From the NCBI GenBank assembly GCA_002391275.1, contig DGSC01000025.1:1-31184 (forward strand): a DNA stretch of 31,184 bases, read 5' to 3'. Each line of letters begins with the position of its first letter. The first letter of the stretch is position 1. Below, in pieces: positions 23,633 to 31,184 of the stretch. This DNA comes from Prevotellaceae bacterium UBA4372. Its GTDB lineage: Bacteria; Bacteroidota; Bacteroidia; Bacteroidales; Bacteroidaceae. The notes under the pieces are model-generated. The model was not told where the DNA came from. It ran no database searches and saw nothing but the letters and a program-made list of their open reading frames with translations. The position numbers and the translations under genes are program-made.

Positions 23633-24130
23633 TCAACCGTTTTGCAGCCATTCATCGGCCTCCTCATAAAGCTTAGTCAAGTATTCTGGCCGACTCTTTC
23701 CTGGCAGTTCTTCGAGAATCGTTGTGCATGATTCTATAAACCATTCGCCACTTTGTCGATTAAGCCTGTAGATATACTGAGAGTCACCTGTTTGGTTGAA
23801 CTTGACGCCTCCAATTTCTGTCTTTACAGGGAAAGTCGTCTCAACGATAGCCACTGAACGATTTCCGTGGGTCCAGACCAGACAGGCATGGATATGATAA
23901 GGGATATGGTCGGTTCGTGCGGCCAGCGCTTTAGCAAACTCTTCGGCGGTGCCCTCGAACCACGAAGCTTTTACGACAGCCTTCGGTGTGTAGCAGGCTA
24001 TCATCTCGTCCCAAAGTTGATTGTCTCGTGCGAAGCGCTCAAATGTTAGCAAACGTCGCACAGCTTCTTTCTCGCGGCGAGTTTCAAGTGATGTGTGAAC
24101 AGGGCGTTTAAGTATTAAACTAGTTTTCAT
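23633..24130 (-). CDS. NTF2/SnoaL-like domain protein
   Basis: A 165-residue soluble protein with the cone-shaped alpha+beta fold of the NTF2/SnoaL superfamily. After an N-terminal tail come helices KEAVRRLLTFERFARDNQLW and DEMIACYTPKAVVKASW, then the sheet strands HIHACLVWTHGNRSVAIVET, GDSQYIYRLNRQSGEWFIES and CTTILEEL. Such domains serve as hydrolases, isomerases or small-ligand binders, so no reaction can be named. No signal peptide. It has its own promoter (24170-24177) and its own terminator, so it is a single-gene unit. Confidence 0.75.
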   Translation of the reverse strand: MKTSLILKRPVHTSLETRREKEAVRRLLTFERFARDNQLWDEMIACYTPKAVVKASWFEGTAEEFAKALAARTDHIPYHIHACLVWTHGNRSVAIVETTFPVKTEIGGVKFNQTGDSQYIYRLNRQSGEWFIESCTTILEELPGKSRPEYLTKLYEEADEWLQNG

Positions 24131-24169
24131 AAGGCATCAATGACTTTTGCTATCTTTACTTTGCAAATG

Positions 24170-24177
24170 CAAAGATA
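24170..24177 (-). promoter_or_regulatory. -7 element of the NTF2-like gene promoter
   Basis: On the minus strand TATCTTTG matches TAnnTTTG, 39 bases before the ATG. No clear -33 TTTG is seen. It overlaps a perfect inverted repeat, CTTTGCA-AA-TGCAAAG (24159-24174), that covers the expected transcription start and could be an operator. Confidence 0.55.
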
Positions 24178-24234
24178 CACTTTTCTGCGTTTCGCTGTAT
24201 AAAAAAGCAGTAAGATTTACTTTTATTAACAAAA

Positions 24235-24272
24235 AAACTCTCCCTCACCATGTATTTGATGAGGGAGAGTTT
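24235..24272 (-). terminator. Terminator hairpin downstream of the PpiD/SurA-like gene
   Basis: Perfect 13-base arms AAACTCTCCCTCA (24235-24247) and TGAGGGAGAGTTT (24260-24272) with a 12-base loop. On the minus strand the stem runs into a T-rich stretch (plus-strand AAAAAAA at 24231-24237). It lies about 60 bases after the stop at 24333. Confidence 0.8.
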
Positions 24273-24303
24273 GTTTTGAGTAGTTCAGATGCTTATATAT
24301 ATT

Positions 24304-24327
24304 AATGTATGCGCACGCGCGTACATT
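24304..24327. repeat. Alternating purine/pyrimidine hairpin just after the PpiD/SurA-like gene
   Basis: AATGTATGCGC, two-base loop AC, GCGCGTACATT: 11 pairs with one wobble, centred on a GCGCACGCGCG run and set in TATATATTA sequence. It is 6 bases after the stop codon. A related hairpin lies in the leader of the same gene (26544-26561). Confidence 0.65.
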
Positions 24328-24332
24328 ATATA

Positions 24333-26498
24333 TTAATAGAACATGTAACGCTTATCCTGAACTTTAGCTTTGTCGTAGAGTACTTGCATGAATCGCGAAG
24401 CTGCTCTCATAGCTTGTTGTGCTACTTGTGAGCTTGCACTCTGCTTGGCGGCGTCATCGAATTTTTCATTTGTCTTATTTTCGTTGACAACCTGGAATGC
24501 ATACACACCGGCATTACCCTTGACGCCTTTAGCAAAGGCACCCTTTGCCGTCTTGGCTACAGCGCCAGCAAGGATGCTCTCGCTGCCACCGGCACTGGGG
24601 ATGAATACGGGTGCACCAAAGGTGATGTGCTTAATTGTATCGATAGCAGTTGCACCTTTGATCTTGGCTACGGCTGAAAGGTCAGAAGCTGAAGCCATCA
24701 TTTCCTGAAGCTTAACAGCTTTCTTATCACGAGTGACCTCGGAGGTGAGGAAGTCCTTGACACTTGCCTCAGTGCGGTATTCACCATTGTTCTTACCTGT
24801 GAGCATAACTACGAGGAGGTGATCATTGTTGCCTACGGTGTAGATATCTGAGACATCACCTTCCTTAGTGTCGTCGTTGAATATCCATCTGAAAGCTTCG
24901 CGTGTAGAGCTCAGTCCAGCTACGTTGTGCTCACTTGCAAACAGATTCTCGTGTTGTTGCACCATATATCCAGCCTTGAGGGCATTTGCCTCAATATCTT
25001 CAATCGTCTTATTAGATGCAATGAACTGTGAGAAGTCGTTGAAAGTCTTGTTGAAAGTATCGTTAGAGAAGTCGATAGGACGCTTAACGATTGCCACTTG
25101 ATATTTCTCAACGGGGTTTCTGCGATCGGTTACGCGCAGGATAGCAATGCCGGACATTCCAAGTTTTACCTGTTGGGTAGTGCCTACAGCTTGTGTGGTG
25201 AGTGCATTGATGAATTTAAGATTGTTCTCGTCAAGATTTGCTGTTTCATATTGTGCAGAACTAATCCATTGCTCTTCGCCGGTTTGGTTGTATTTCTTGG
25301 CTATGCTGTCGAAAGGTACACCTGCATTGAGTGCCGTCATGATGCTGTCTGCGGTCTTCTGTGCAGCAGCCTCGTCGGCTCCATTCACACCAATTTGGCG
25401 GAACTGGATGCTGTCGGGCAATGTCGTCTTAGCAATTAGACGGACGATGTTTTGAGTGTTGTCCTGAGCGTTGAGATAGGGACCAGCTTGCTGTCCAACA
25501 GCCATGGAGTCAACCTGTGCTGCGATGTCAGTGGGGAGAGCCATGCGGCGAACAGGTAAAGCATGATAGCTGACAGTGCTGCCACTCTTTCGGATAATGT
25601 TGGCGAAGTCAGCGTCTGCAGCAGAAAGCTGTTGTGCAATCTCTTGCATTTCTTTATTGATTTCGTCACGGTCGGCTTTGCTTGCCGTTACGGCAACGTC
25701 AATGTACTTGATGTCGCGAGTAGGCTCTTGAATGCGGAACAGGTCCTTGAGCTCATTGTACTTTGCGGTGAGTTCTTTGTCTTCAGGTTTTACTTCGTCG
25801 TCCTTGATACTGGAGTAGGGCAGTGAAACGAGCAAAATATCTTTCTCATTGTGTGAAGCTTCGAAAGCTTTCTGAGCGCTGACAGGGTTAGCAACGAAGG
25901 ACTTTGCAAGCAGGTTCTGGAATTTCTCTGCAAGAGCTTGCTGGCGAATGTTCTTTTCAATGAACTTCCAATAGTTGTAAACCTGTGTGTAGTAAGCTAC
26001 AGCCTCTGCAGGTTGCCCAGCCTGATTCTTGATGGTGTTGTACTGGGTAAGGAACTGATTGAGCTGATCAATATCAAAAGCACCAGTCTGCTGGTTGCGG
26101 AAAGGTGTTTGAGCGAGCATGGGATTTTGGCCAGTCTTGATGATGTCCTGCATTTCAGCATCGGTCACGGTGAGACCTAATTGCTCAGCCTCGTGATTGA
26201 GCAACTCATTCTGGACATAAGTCTGCCAAACTTGATCGCGCACTTGTTGCATCTGCTCCTCGTTGAGGTTGTCGGTGCCAGAGGTGAACTTCAGGACGTC
26301 GACATATTCATCGACAAGCGAGTTGTAGTCCTGAATGTTGAGAGAGTTGTCATAAACTTTTCCGATGCGCTGGTGGCTCTCGGTGCGCGACGAGGAGAGG
26401 GATCGAACGGCTTCCTCGGCAATGAAGGCAAATAGTGCCAGACCCACAAATAGGATCAGTAGGGCACCTTTGCTTCTGATTTTTTGTAATGTTGCCAT
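24333..26498 (-). CDS. PpiD/SurA-like periplasmic chaperone with peptidyl-prolyl isomerase-type domain
   Basis: A 721-residue inner-membrane-anchored folding factor. A single N-terminal helix (residues about 12-28, ALLILFVGLALFAFIAEEA) is followed by a SurA/PpiD N-terminal chaperone domain (VDEYVDVLKF, VRDQVWQTYVQNELLNHEAE, LGLTVTDAEMQDII). A parvulin-like region lies at about 350-460 (IQFRQIGVN, ADSIMTALNAGVPFDSIAKK, KLGMSGIAILRVTDRR). Length is near that of Bacteroidota PpiD-type proteins and longer than E. coli PpiD (623). It should assist folding of outer-membrane and secreted proteins. It follows the CNNM/CorC-like gene after 161 bases with its own weak promoter match and a leader containing a GC hairpin. 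Confidence 0.9.
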   Translation of the reverse strand: MATLQKIRSKGALLILFVGLALFAFIAEEAVRSLSSSRTESHQRIGKVYDNSLNIQDYNSLVDEYVDVLKFTSGTDNLNEEQMQQVRDQVWQTYVQNELLNHEAEQLGLTVTDAEMQDIIKTGQNPMLAQTPFRNQQTGAFDIDQLNQFLTQYNTIKNQAGQPAEAVAYYTQVYNYWKFIEKNIRQQALAEKFQNLLAKSFVANPVSAQKAFEASHNEKDILLVSLPYSSIKDDEVKPEDKELTAKYNELKDLFRIQEPTRDIKYIDVAVTASKADRDEINKEMQEIAQQLSAADADFANIIRKSGSTVSYHALPVRRMALPTDIAAQVDSMAVGQQAGPYLNAQDNTQNIVRLIAKTTLPDSIQFRQIGVNGADEAAAQKTADSIMTALNAGVPFDSIAKKYNQTGEEQWISSAQYETANLDENNLKFINALTTQAVGTTQQVKLGMSGIAILRVTDRRNPVEKYQVAIVKRPIDFSNDTFNKTFNDFSQFIASNKTIEDIEANALKAGYMVQQHENLFASEHNVAGLSSTREAFRWIFNDDTKEGDVSDIYTVGNNDHLLVVMLTGKNNGEYRTEASVKDFLTSEVTRDKKAVKLQEMMASASDLSAVAKIKGATAIDTIKHITFGAPVFIPSAGGSESILAGAVAKTAKGAFAKGVKGNAGVYAFQVVNENKTNEKFDDAAKQSASSQVAQQAMRAASRFMQVLYDKAKVQDKRYMFY

Positions 26499-26543
26499 TG
26501 TTTAAATAATTTATTTTTATTTGTTTTTTTATCAATAGTAATG

Positions 26544-26561
26544 TACACGCGCCTGCGTGTA
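26544..26561. repeat. GC-rich hairpin in the leader of the PpiD/SurA-like gene
   Basis: TACACGC, loop GCCT, GCGTGTA: seven perfect pairs, about 45 bases before the start codon. If transcription starts from the -7-like TACCTTCG further upstream (minus strand, about 26587-26594), this hairpin is in a leader of roughly 85 bases. It resembles the hairpin after the stop codon of the same gene (24304-24327). Confidence 0.6.
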
Positions 26562-26659
26562 TAATTCAAAAAGCGCACGAAGGTACTAAAAAATTAATGA
26601 ACTGCAACGCTTTTTGCCCGAAAAATGCATTTCCGGGCTTACGTTTATGCGTTTGGACC

Positions 26660-27934
26660 TTATTTTTCGTGTATTTTCAGTCTTACAAGTACAATTTTGG
26701 TGCTGGTGTTCTTCACGATTTTGAACTCAAAATTGTCGAACGAAACCACTTCGTTGAGTTTTGGGAATCGTTGTAGCTTGTGGAGAATCAGACCTCCTAC
26801 AGTCATGTAGTCCTCGCTTTCGGGCAGGTCTATGTTCAGCAGTTCATTGGCCTTTTCCACTTCCAGGCGTGCAGAGAGTTCGTACTCACCAGAAGGAAGT
26901 TGCTTGGCTACGTAAGATTGTTGATCGTGCTCGTCCTCTATGTCGCCGAAGATTTCTTCTACGAGGTCTTCGAGCGTACAGATGCCGCTGGTACCTCCGA
27001 ATTCATCGACAACAACGGCAAGTGAAACTTTCTGTTGCATGAGCGTTTGCATGAGTTTCTGTGCGTTCATGCTTTCGGGGACGATGGGAACTTCTCTGAC
27101 GTGGTCGCGCCAAATGTCGCTGTTGCTCATCCTGAACATTTCGGAGGAGTGGATAAAGCCTATCACGTTGTCAATGTCGCCGTCGTAGACGATGATTTTA
27201 GAGCATCCGCTTTCGATGAATTTTGCTTTCAGCTGTTCGAGCGTTTCTGTGGTGTCGGCAGCAACGATTTCCGTTCGAGGCACTATACAATCGCGCACTT
27301 TGCAAGAGCTGAAGTCGAGTGCGTTCTGGAAAATCTTCACTTCGTCGGTTATCTCTTCTTCATTCTCGCTTTGCTCTATGGAAGATTGTATAAGGTAGTC
27401 AAGATCCACCTTTGTGAATGCCCTGTCGGTATCATCTCTGTTGATGCGTAGGCCAAAGATACGTAAGATGAGTTTTGAAAGGCTGCTCGTAAACTTTGCG
27501 ATGGGGTAGAGCAGGATATAGAATATGTATGCAAGTGGCGAGAGTAGGGTGAGGGTGTGGTTGGGGTTGATTTTGAACAGCATCTTAGGTAGAAACTCAC
27601 CGGTAATTAGAACTATGAGTGTGGAGATTACTGTTTGTGTGAGCAGTTCAAGCCACTCGTTTCCTATGCCCAGAACATTAATGATGAATGGGTCAAGCAA
27701 GCGGGCAATCAGTATGCCATAGATGACCAACGCGATATTGTTGCCTACGAGCAGTGTGGAGATGAAATTGTTGGGATGCTCGAAAAACGTAGTAGCCAGT
27801 CGTGTGCTTATCTGGCTTTGTGAGCGGTCCATCTCGAAACGTAATTTGTTGCTTGAGACGAACGCGATCTCCATGCCTGAAAAGAAAGCTGAGAAAGCCA
27901 ACGAGATGATGATGTATGTAATCAGTGTGCTCAT
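26660..27934 (-). CDS. CNNM/CorC-type (hemolysin family) membrane protein with CBS pair
   Basis: A 424-residue inner-membrane protein. Residues 1 to about 190 form the CNNM (DUF21) transmembrane domain (FSAFFSGMEIAFVSSNKLRF, LVGNNIALVIYGILIARLL). Residues about 205-330 form a CBS-domain pair (VRDCIVPRTEIVAAD, IGFIHSSEMF, LAVVVDEFGGTSGICTLEDL, VEEIFGDIEDE). The final 80 residues are the CorC_HlyC domain (YMTVGGLILHKLQRFPKLNE). Family members are linked to Mg2+ or Co2+ export; the Bacteroidota homologue GldE is linked to gliding-type secretion, and sequence alone does not decide between these. It follows lptC by 36 bases in the same direction. Confidence 0.9.
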   Translation of the reverse strand: MSTLITYIIISLAFSAFFSGMEIAFVSSNKLRFEMDRSQSQISTRLATTFFEHPNNFISTLLVGNNIALVIYGILIARLLDPFIINVLGIGNEWLELLTQTVISTLIVLITGEFLPKMLFKINPNHTLTLLSPLAYIFYILLYPIAKFTSSLSKLILRIFGLRINRDDTDRAFTKVDLDYLIQSSIEQSENEEEITDEVKIFQNALDFSSCKVRDCIVPRTEIVAADTTETLEQLKAKFIESGCSKIIVYDGDIDNVIGFIHSSEMFRMSNSDIWRDHVREVPIVPESMNAQKLMQTLMQQKVSLAVVVDEFGGTSGICTLEDLVEEIFGDIEDEHDQQSYVAKQLPSGEYELSARLEVEKANELLNIDLPESEDYMTVGGLILHKLQRFPKLNEVVSFDNFEFKIVKNTSTKIVLVRLKIHEK

Positions 27935-27970
27935 TTAGTCTGTATTGTTAACTCGCTTGATTCTTTCGAG

Positions 27971-28669
27971 TTATCGAAAGCTGTTTGATGTTGAAGTCGA
28001 ATTCTTTCTGTCGTCGGCTTGCGATGGTCTCTTGGGGGCATCGTTGATGGTGCCGTCGCTGCCGGATGAAGCAGCCTGTGCATCATTGTCTTTGTTCTCA
28101 TTCATCGGAGTGTAGCCGGCAGAGTTGTTGATGCTATACTCTGTCATTTGTTCGTTGGAACGGAAACGATATCCTTTGAGTTGCTGATTCGTTGAAGGCT
28201 TTGTTATGCACATGTACACGTTGTTCCACAACTGGTGTGCGTCCATGTCCCAAAACAATTCTTCAGTCTCAAACAAGTCGCCATCGCGATTGAGTACTAC
28301 TACACGGCCGCGTAGTTCCCATGTACGGTTGTCGTGGCAGTAGGCTGTGTCGCTTTGAACATACCAGTTGACATGGAACGTCGTGTCGAATTTTTCGAGG
28401 AAAAGTCCTTTCGGGAACACCCAGTCTTGCCGTGGCTGGGTGTAGATAAACCAGTCCTCGGCTACAATCTTATAACTGATAATACCCGAATCGGAAATGA
28501 GATTAGAGATGCCATGTGCAGTGAGAAATGGCAATGAGTCGCGGCCGTCGACAGCTGGAGCTATGTGCTCATGCTTGCTCTGGCAACCAAGGCATGCTGC
28601 CAAGGAAAGCGTGAGCACCAGCGCAAGCGTGTGAACGCGATTTATTTGAATTTCCATTTTTGGAACCAT
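27971..28669 (-). CDS. lptC: LPS export protein LptC
   Basis: A 232-residue envelope protein of the lipopolysaccharide transport bridge, which passes LPS from LptBFG to LptA. An N-terminal hydrophobic segment (ALVLTLSLAACLGC) has a cysteine in lipobox-like context, as in Bacteroidota LptC lipoproteins. The OstA-like beta-jellyroll contains YKIVAEDWFIYTQ, WVFPKGLFLEKFD, WELRGRVVVLNRDGDLFETE and LFWDMDAHQLWNN. The polar C-terminal tail of about 45 residues is low-complexity (NENKDNDAQAASSGSDG). The start may be the ATG at 28669 or the one at 28657; either overlaps the upstream barrel gene. The order barrel, lptC, CNNM, PpiD-like is common in Bacteroidales. Confidence 0.9.
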   Translation of the reverse strand: MVPKMEIQINRVHTLALVLTLSLAACLGCQSKHEHIAPAVDGRDSLPFLTAHGISNLISDSGIISYKIVAEDWFIYTQPRQDWVFPKGLFLEKFDTTFHVNWYVQSDTAYCHDNRTWELRGRVVVLNRDGDLFETEELFWDMDAHQLWNNVYMCITKPSTNQQLKGYRFRSNEQMTEYSINNSAGYTPMNENKDNDAQAASSGSDGTINDAPKRPSQADDRKNSTSTSNSFR

Positions 28670-30003
28670 AGTTCGTTGAATGTTATTCCGATGTTAATGC
28701 GGAAAACATTTTCGGAAATGAGTTGGGTGGAAGAAGCTTTACGCCGGGCCCATTCCAGGCCAATATTGACATACGAAGGGGAATACACATTGAGCACAAC
28801 TTGTCGGGTGATGCCATTCGCAATCGGTAGTCCTACTCCGGCCGTTATCCCATATTGTGCAGGTCCGTCCAGCATCGTGTTGTTGTCGAGGCCTATTCTT
28901 TGGTACGACGAAGCATAGTAAGCACCAGCACGATAGCAAATGCGGCTGATGTAGTTGTGGTCCCATTTGTCCGGAGTGTACTGTACGCCGGCATTGATTC
29001 GCAGGCGGTTGTTGTATTCGCCCTTTGAGGCTTCGTACGTTCCTGTTGCCTTGTTGAATGTAGGCGACGTGCAGTCAGCCCATCGTTCTAAGGTGGCATC
29101 GGCCGCTACTTCGAGGCGGTCGCCTTTGCTCCAAGCAGCTCCTATGCTGTAAGTCATTGGTAGCTCGAAAGCTTTGTTGAGCGTGAACTTGGCAGTGTCT
29201 CCTGCTAATTTTGTACGCAGCAATGAAGATTCGCCCCCTATCTTGTGCCCTAAACCAACCGTTGCTCCGAGTGTGAGGCGGTCTGCTTTGTTGAGGGGTA
29301 ATATCACTTGAAGGCCAACGTCGCCTTTCCATGTGCGCAACGACGATGAGTAGTTGGAGCGCAGGCTGCTATAGCTGCTGGTGTTGCTTGTTCCATTCTC
29401 GAGAAAAGTCTGAACCAGTTGATGGTCGATGCTTCCCCACAAGAGTCCTGCATTCGCACCGACAGAAACCCACTTGAACGGTCGCCAGCCTGCACCGATG
29501 TATGCTTCGTGCAATCCACCGCTGCCATCTAAGGCGAAAGTGTTAGTGATGTTCTGCCCCGTGTAGTCGTCTTTGCCTACAGATTGTTCTCTCGAAAAGC
29601 TGTAGCCTACAGATGTATAGGGCTGGAAGCCAATGCTCATGCCTACGTTTTTCAACGCGCGGAAAGCAATGTTTACGTACTCGAAGTTTGTGTTGTTGGC
29701 AGTTTGCCGACTATTGCCCAGCTTCATTTTGGTACGTTGGAGGCTCATGCCTACGTCAAAGATGAAGGTTAGCGAGTCGATAGCCGAATAGCTTGCAGGA
29801 TTGAGCTTGTTGACGGAATAGCCCGAGCGGAGTCCTTGACTGACGCCGCCCATCGCACGGTTGGTTCCTTGCGACTGATCGTTAAGCAGTCCTAATCCGA
29901 ACCGAGAATATGTCGAATTCGAACCGTTTGTTTGTGCGACTGCATGTCCGACAGCTATGCAGCTTGCGAAGATGACGAGAATGAGCTTATATGCTGCTTT
30001 CAT
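28642..30003 (-). CDS. Outer-membrane beta-barrel protein of unknown substrate
   Basis: A 453-residue outer-membrane protein. The signal peptide ends near HAVAQ (residue 24). The mature start STYSRFGLGLLNDQSQGTNR and then AMGGVSQGLRSGYSVNKLNP recall the FadL/PorV-like barrels of Bacteroidota, in which a conserved N-terminal segment plugs the pore. The remainder is a run of amphipathic strands (FEYVNIAFRALKNVGMSIGF, YSIGAAWSKGDRLEVAADAT), ending in INIGITFNELWFQKWKFK. It begins 13 bases after coaX and overlaps lptC, so it is in the same transcript. Role unknown; its neighbours suggest envelope assembly or lipid traffic (inference). Confidence 0.8.
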   Translation of the reverse strand: MKAAYKLILVIFASCIAVGHAVAQTNGSNSTYSRFGLGLLNDQSQGTNRAMGGVSQGLRSGYSVNKLNPASYSAIDSLTFIFDVGMSLQRTKMKLGNSRQTANNTNFEYVNIAFRALKNVGMSIGFQPYTSVGYSFSREQSVGKDDYTGQNITNTFALDGSGGLHEAYIGAGWRPFKWVSVGANAGLLWGSIDHQLVQTFLENGTSNTSSYSSLRSNYSSSLRTWKGDVGLQVILPLNKADRLTLGATVGLGHKIGGESSLLRTKLAGDTAKFTLNKAFELPMTYSIGAAWSKGDRLEVAADATLERWADCTSPTFNKATGTYEASKGEYNNRLRINAGVQYTPDKWDHNYISRICYRAGAYYASSYQRIGLDNNTMLDGPAQYGITAGVGLPIANGITRQVVLNVYSPSYVNIGLEWARRKASSTQLISENVFRINIGITFNELWFQKWKFK

Positions 30004-30016
30004 AACTCTATTTACA

Positions 30017-30736
30017 TCAAAGTGTTATATGTGTTAGTATGGCATTAAGGCCACGTGGTAGCAAAAAATCGTCGGCAAAGGTACAAGATGTTTGTGTCTT
30101 GGCCAAGAGTTTTGCGTCACCGCCCGTTAAAAAAACCAAAAGATCAGGATATTTTCTTCTGAAATGGCTGATGTATCCGTTCATTTCGTGTCGCATGCCT
30201 TCGATAACGCCAGCGCGAATGGCTGTTTCGGTATCGTAGCCCAATTCGGGTACTGGACCGTCTGCTTCTACGAAGGGAAGTCTCGGGAAGTAGTCGCCGA
30301 TAGCTCTCAGGCGAGCGTGTAAGCCAGGTGCTATGTTGCCTCCTAAATAATGTCCTTCATGGCTTACAAAGTCGTAGGTGATGCAACTGCCGGCATCTAT
30401 GATAAGTAGTGGATGATGAGGCTGCTGGACCCATGCTCCTACGGCTGCCGCCAGGCGGTCTGCTCCTAATCTCTCAGGTGTTTTGTAGCAGTTGGTCAGT
30501 GGGGTAGGGGTGAGTGACGTGAAACGCACTACCTCGCAGCCAAGTTCTTGCAGTCTTTGTTCTGCTTGGGCCGGCAGATCTACCACCGTGGAAACAATTG
30601 CAGCGGAAGGACGAGGGGTAAGCGTGTCGAGCCATTCGAGCGAATGGCTTTCACTGTGATGATGGCTTACCAAACGCTGATCTTCAAATAGATAGTACTT
30701 GCATAGCGTGTTTCCTATGTCTATCACTAAATTCAT
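30017..30736 (-). CDS. coaX: Type III pantothenate kinase CoaX
   Basis: A 239-residue cytoplasmic kinase for the first step of coenzyme A synthesis (pantothenate to 4'-phosphopantothenate). It carries the ASKHA-fold phosphate-binding motif VIDIGNT (residues 4-10), the pantothenate-site motif RLGADRLAAAVGA (89-101), the adenosine/metal region LLIIDAGSCITYDFV (110-124) with Asp114, and GGNIAPGLHARLRAI (132-146). FLTGGDAKLLA closes the family pattern. Type III enzymes are typical for Bacteroidota. It leads the minus-strand envelope cluster, with a promoter candidate at 30765-30772. Confidence 0.95.
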   Translation of the reverse strand: MNLVIDIGNTLCKYYLFEDQRLVSHHHSESHSLEWLDTLTPRPSAAIVSTVVDLPAQAEQRLQELGCEVVRFTSLTPTPLTNCYKTPERLGADRLAAAVGAWVQQPHHPLLIIDAGSCITYDFVSHEGHYLGGNIAPGLHARLRAIGDYFPRLPFVEADGPVPELGYDTETAIRAGVIEGMRHEMNGYISHFRRKYPDLLVFLTGGDAKLLAKTQTSCTFADDFLLPRGLNAILTHITL

Positions 30737-30764
30737 TGCTGACGTATTTGGAGTTTTGAGGTTG

Positions 30765-30772
30765 CAAATGTA
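30765..30772 (-). promoter_or_regulatory. -7 element of the coaX operon promoter
   Basis: On the minus strand TACATTTG matches TAnnTTTG and lies 28 bases before the coaX ATG. No convincing TTTG is found at the usual upstream spacing, so the promoter is supported by its -7 half only. Confidence 0.55.
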
Positions 30773-31150
30773 GGCTTATTTTACGACTTACGCATCAATT
30801 GCACTCATATTTTTTACGTTTTTCCTCTGTTGATAACTCTGTTTTTCAGAAGTCTGAGTCCTGTTCAAGGAATAGTTTTGTTGAAAAGTTGCAGGATTGA
30901 TGTTTCATCTTTCCGGCCAAAAGGTAAGGGGCTTTAACTCTTTGGAGCACATCGACCGAAACTTTAAAACATGGTCAACCAGAGCAGACAAAAGTTAAGC
31001 GAATTTATTCATATTGTAGGGCTTAAGAATGGGACGCAATGGGGCAAAATAAAAGACAGGGATTCGTTGGAATCTATATGAAATCACCATCCTAGGTTGA
31101 GGTCATGATGCCAGGTCCGTTAAGCGTTTTGCCTTAGCTAAGGACGCAAA
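30773..31150. other. Gene-free stretch upstream of coaX
   Basis: About 380 bases with no reading frame that looks coding and no tRNA or riboswitch I can recognise. Near its right end, GTTTTG-CCTTAGCTAAGG-(ACG)CAAAAC forms an imperfect hairpin directly before the second repeat copy. Short protein-like stretches exist in several frames but all are cut by stops within about 20 codons. Confidence 0.5.
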
Positions 31151-31184
31151 ACATACGGGTGTTTTGATTATTCCATGGCCTTGG
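31145..31184. repeat. Palindromic repeat element, copy 2 (cut by window end)
   Basis: It matches copy 1 (11592-11635) almost base for base. It has GCAAAAC-ATACGGGT-GTTTTG in place of GCAACAC-ATACGGTC-GTGTTG, followed by the identical ATTATTCCATGGCCTTGG of the first palindromic unit, where the window stops. The stem differences between the copies are paired, so the small hairpin is kept in both. Confidence 0.85.

Noticed and set aside
30737..31184. Riboswitch or tRNA upstream of coaX
   Set aside because: No cloverleaf or recognisable aptamer pattern was found; the only clear structures are the small hairpins that belong to the repeat element.

Overview
The window reads as a chromosomal segment of a Bacteroidota bacterium of the order Bacteroidales, most likely Prevotellaceae (inference). 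Supporting signs are lineage-typical families (DUF4296 lipoprotein, DUF4836 protein, a CarboxypepD-regulatory-domain TonB receptor, a CotH/discoidin surface protein with a C-terminal sorting-like tail, an aminosugar-kinase/RapZ-C fusion). Several promoters also fit the Bacteroidetes TTTG / TAnnTTTG pattern. Base composition is close to 50% GC. No rRNA, tRNA, CRISPR array, integrase or intact transposase was found.

Layout. (1) 1-8807, plus strand: a tight run of lspA (3' end), DUF4296 lipoprotein, a small overlapping gene, a NupG-type nucleoside permease, a bifunctional nuclease, rsmE, DUF4836, an ABC ATPase with its FtsX-like permease, and the kinase/RapZ-C fusion. Several of these genes overlap or lie within 10 bases of each other. 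(2) 8840-11308: a TonB-dependent receptor closed by a strong hairpin. (3) 11309-12561: a degraded intergenic zone with a palindromic repeat array of 22-bp period, a possible C-terminal gene remnant, a small intact gene, a broken ADP-ribosylglycohydrolase gene and a pair of 26-bp direct repeats. (4) 12562-15060, minus: CotH-kinase surface protein, divergent from (5) a Crp/Fnr regulator, an M3 peptidase, a dCMP deaminase and an S41 protease (15221-20168, plus). (6) 20169-21003: a candidate short structured RNA with promoter and terminator, a small unknown gene and a perfect 22-bp hairpin. (7) 21004-30736, minus: transglutaminase-like lipoprotein, an NTF2-like protein, and an envelope cluster read in the order coaX, outer-membrane beta-barrel, lptC, CNNM/CorC-like protein, PpiD/SurA-like chaperone. 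(8) 30737-31184: gene-free, ending inside a second copy of the repeat element found at 11.6 kb.

Functionally most of this is envelope and housekeeping biology: lipoprotein maturation, LPS export, outer-membrane proteins and their folding, CoA synthesis, rRNA modification and nucleotide supply. The parts least explained by known biology are the kinase/RapZ-C fusion in an operon with a motif-divergent ABC ATPase, the short RNA at 20.3 kb with its unknown downstream gene, and the dispersed repeat whose flanking hairpin shows compensatory base changes between its two copies.
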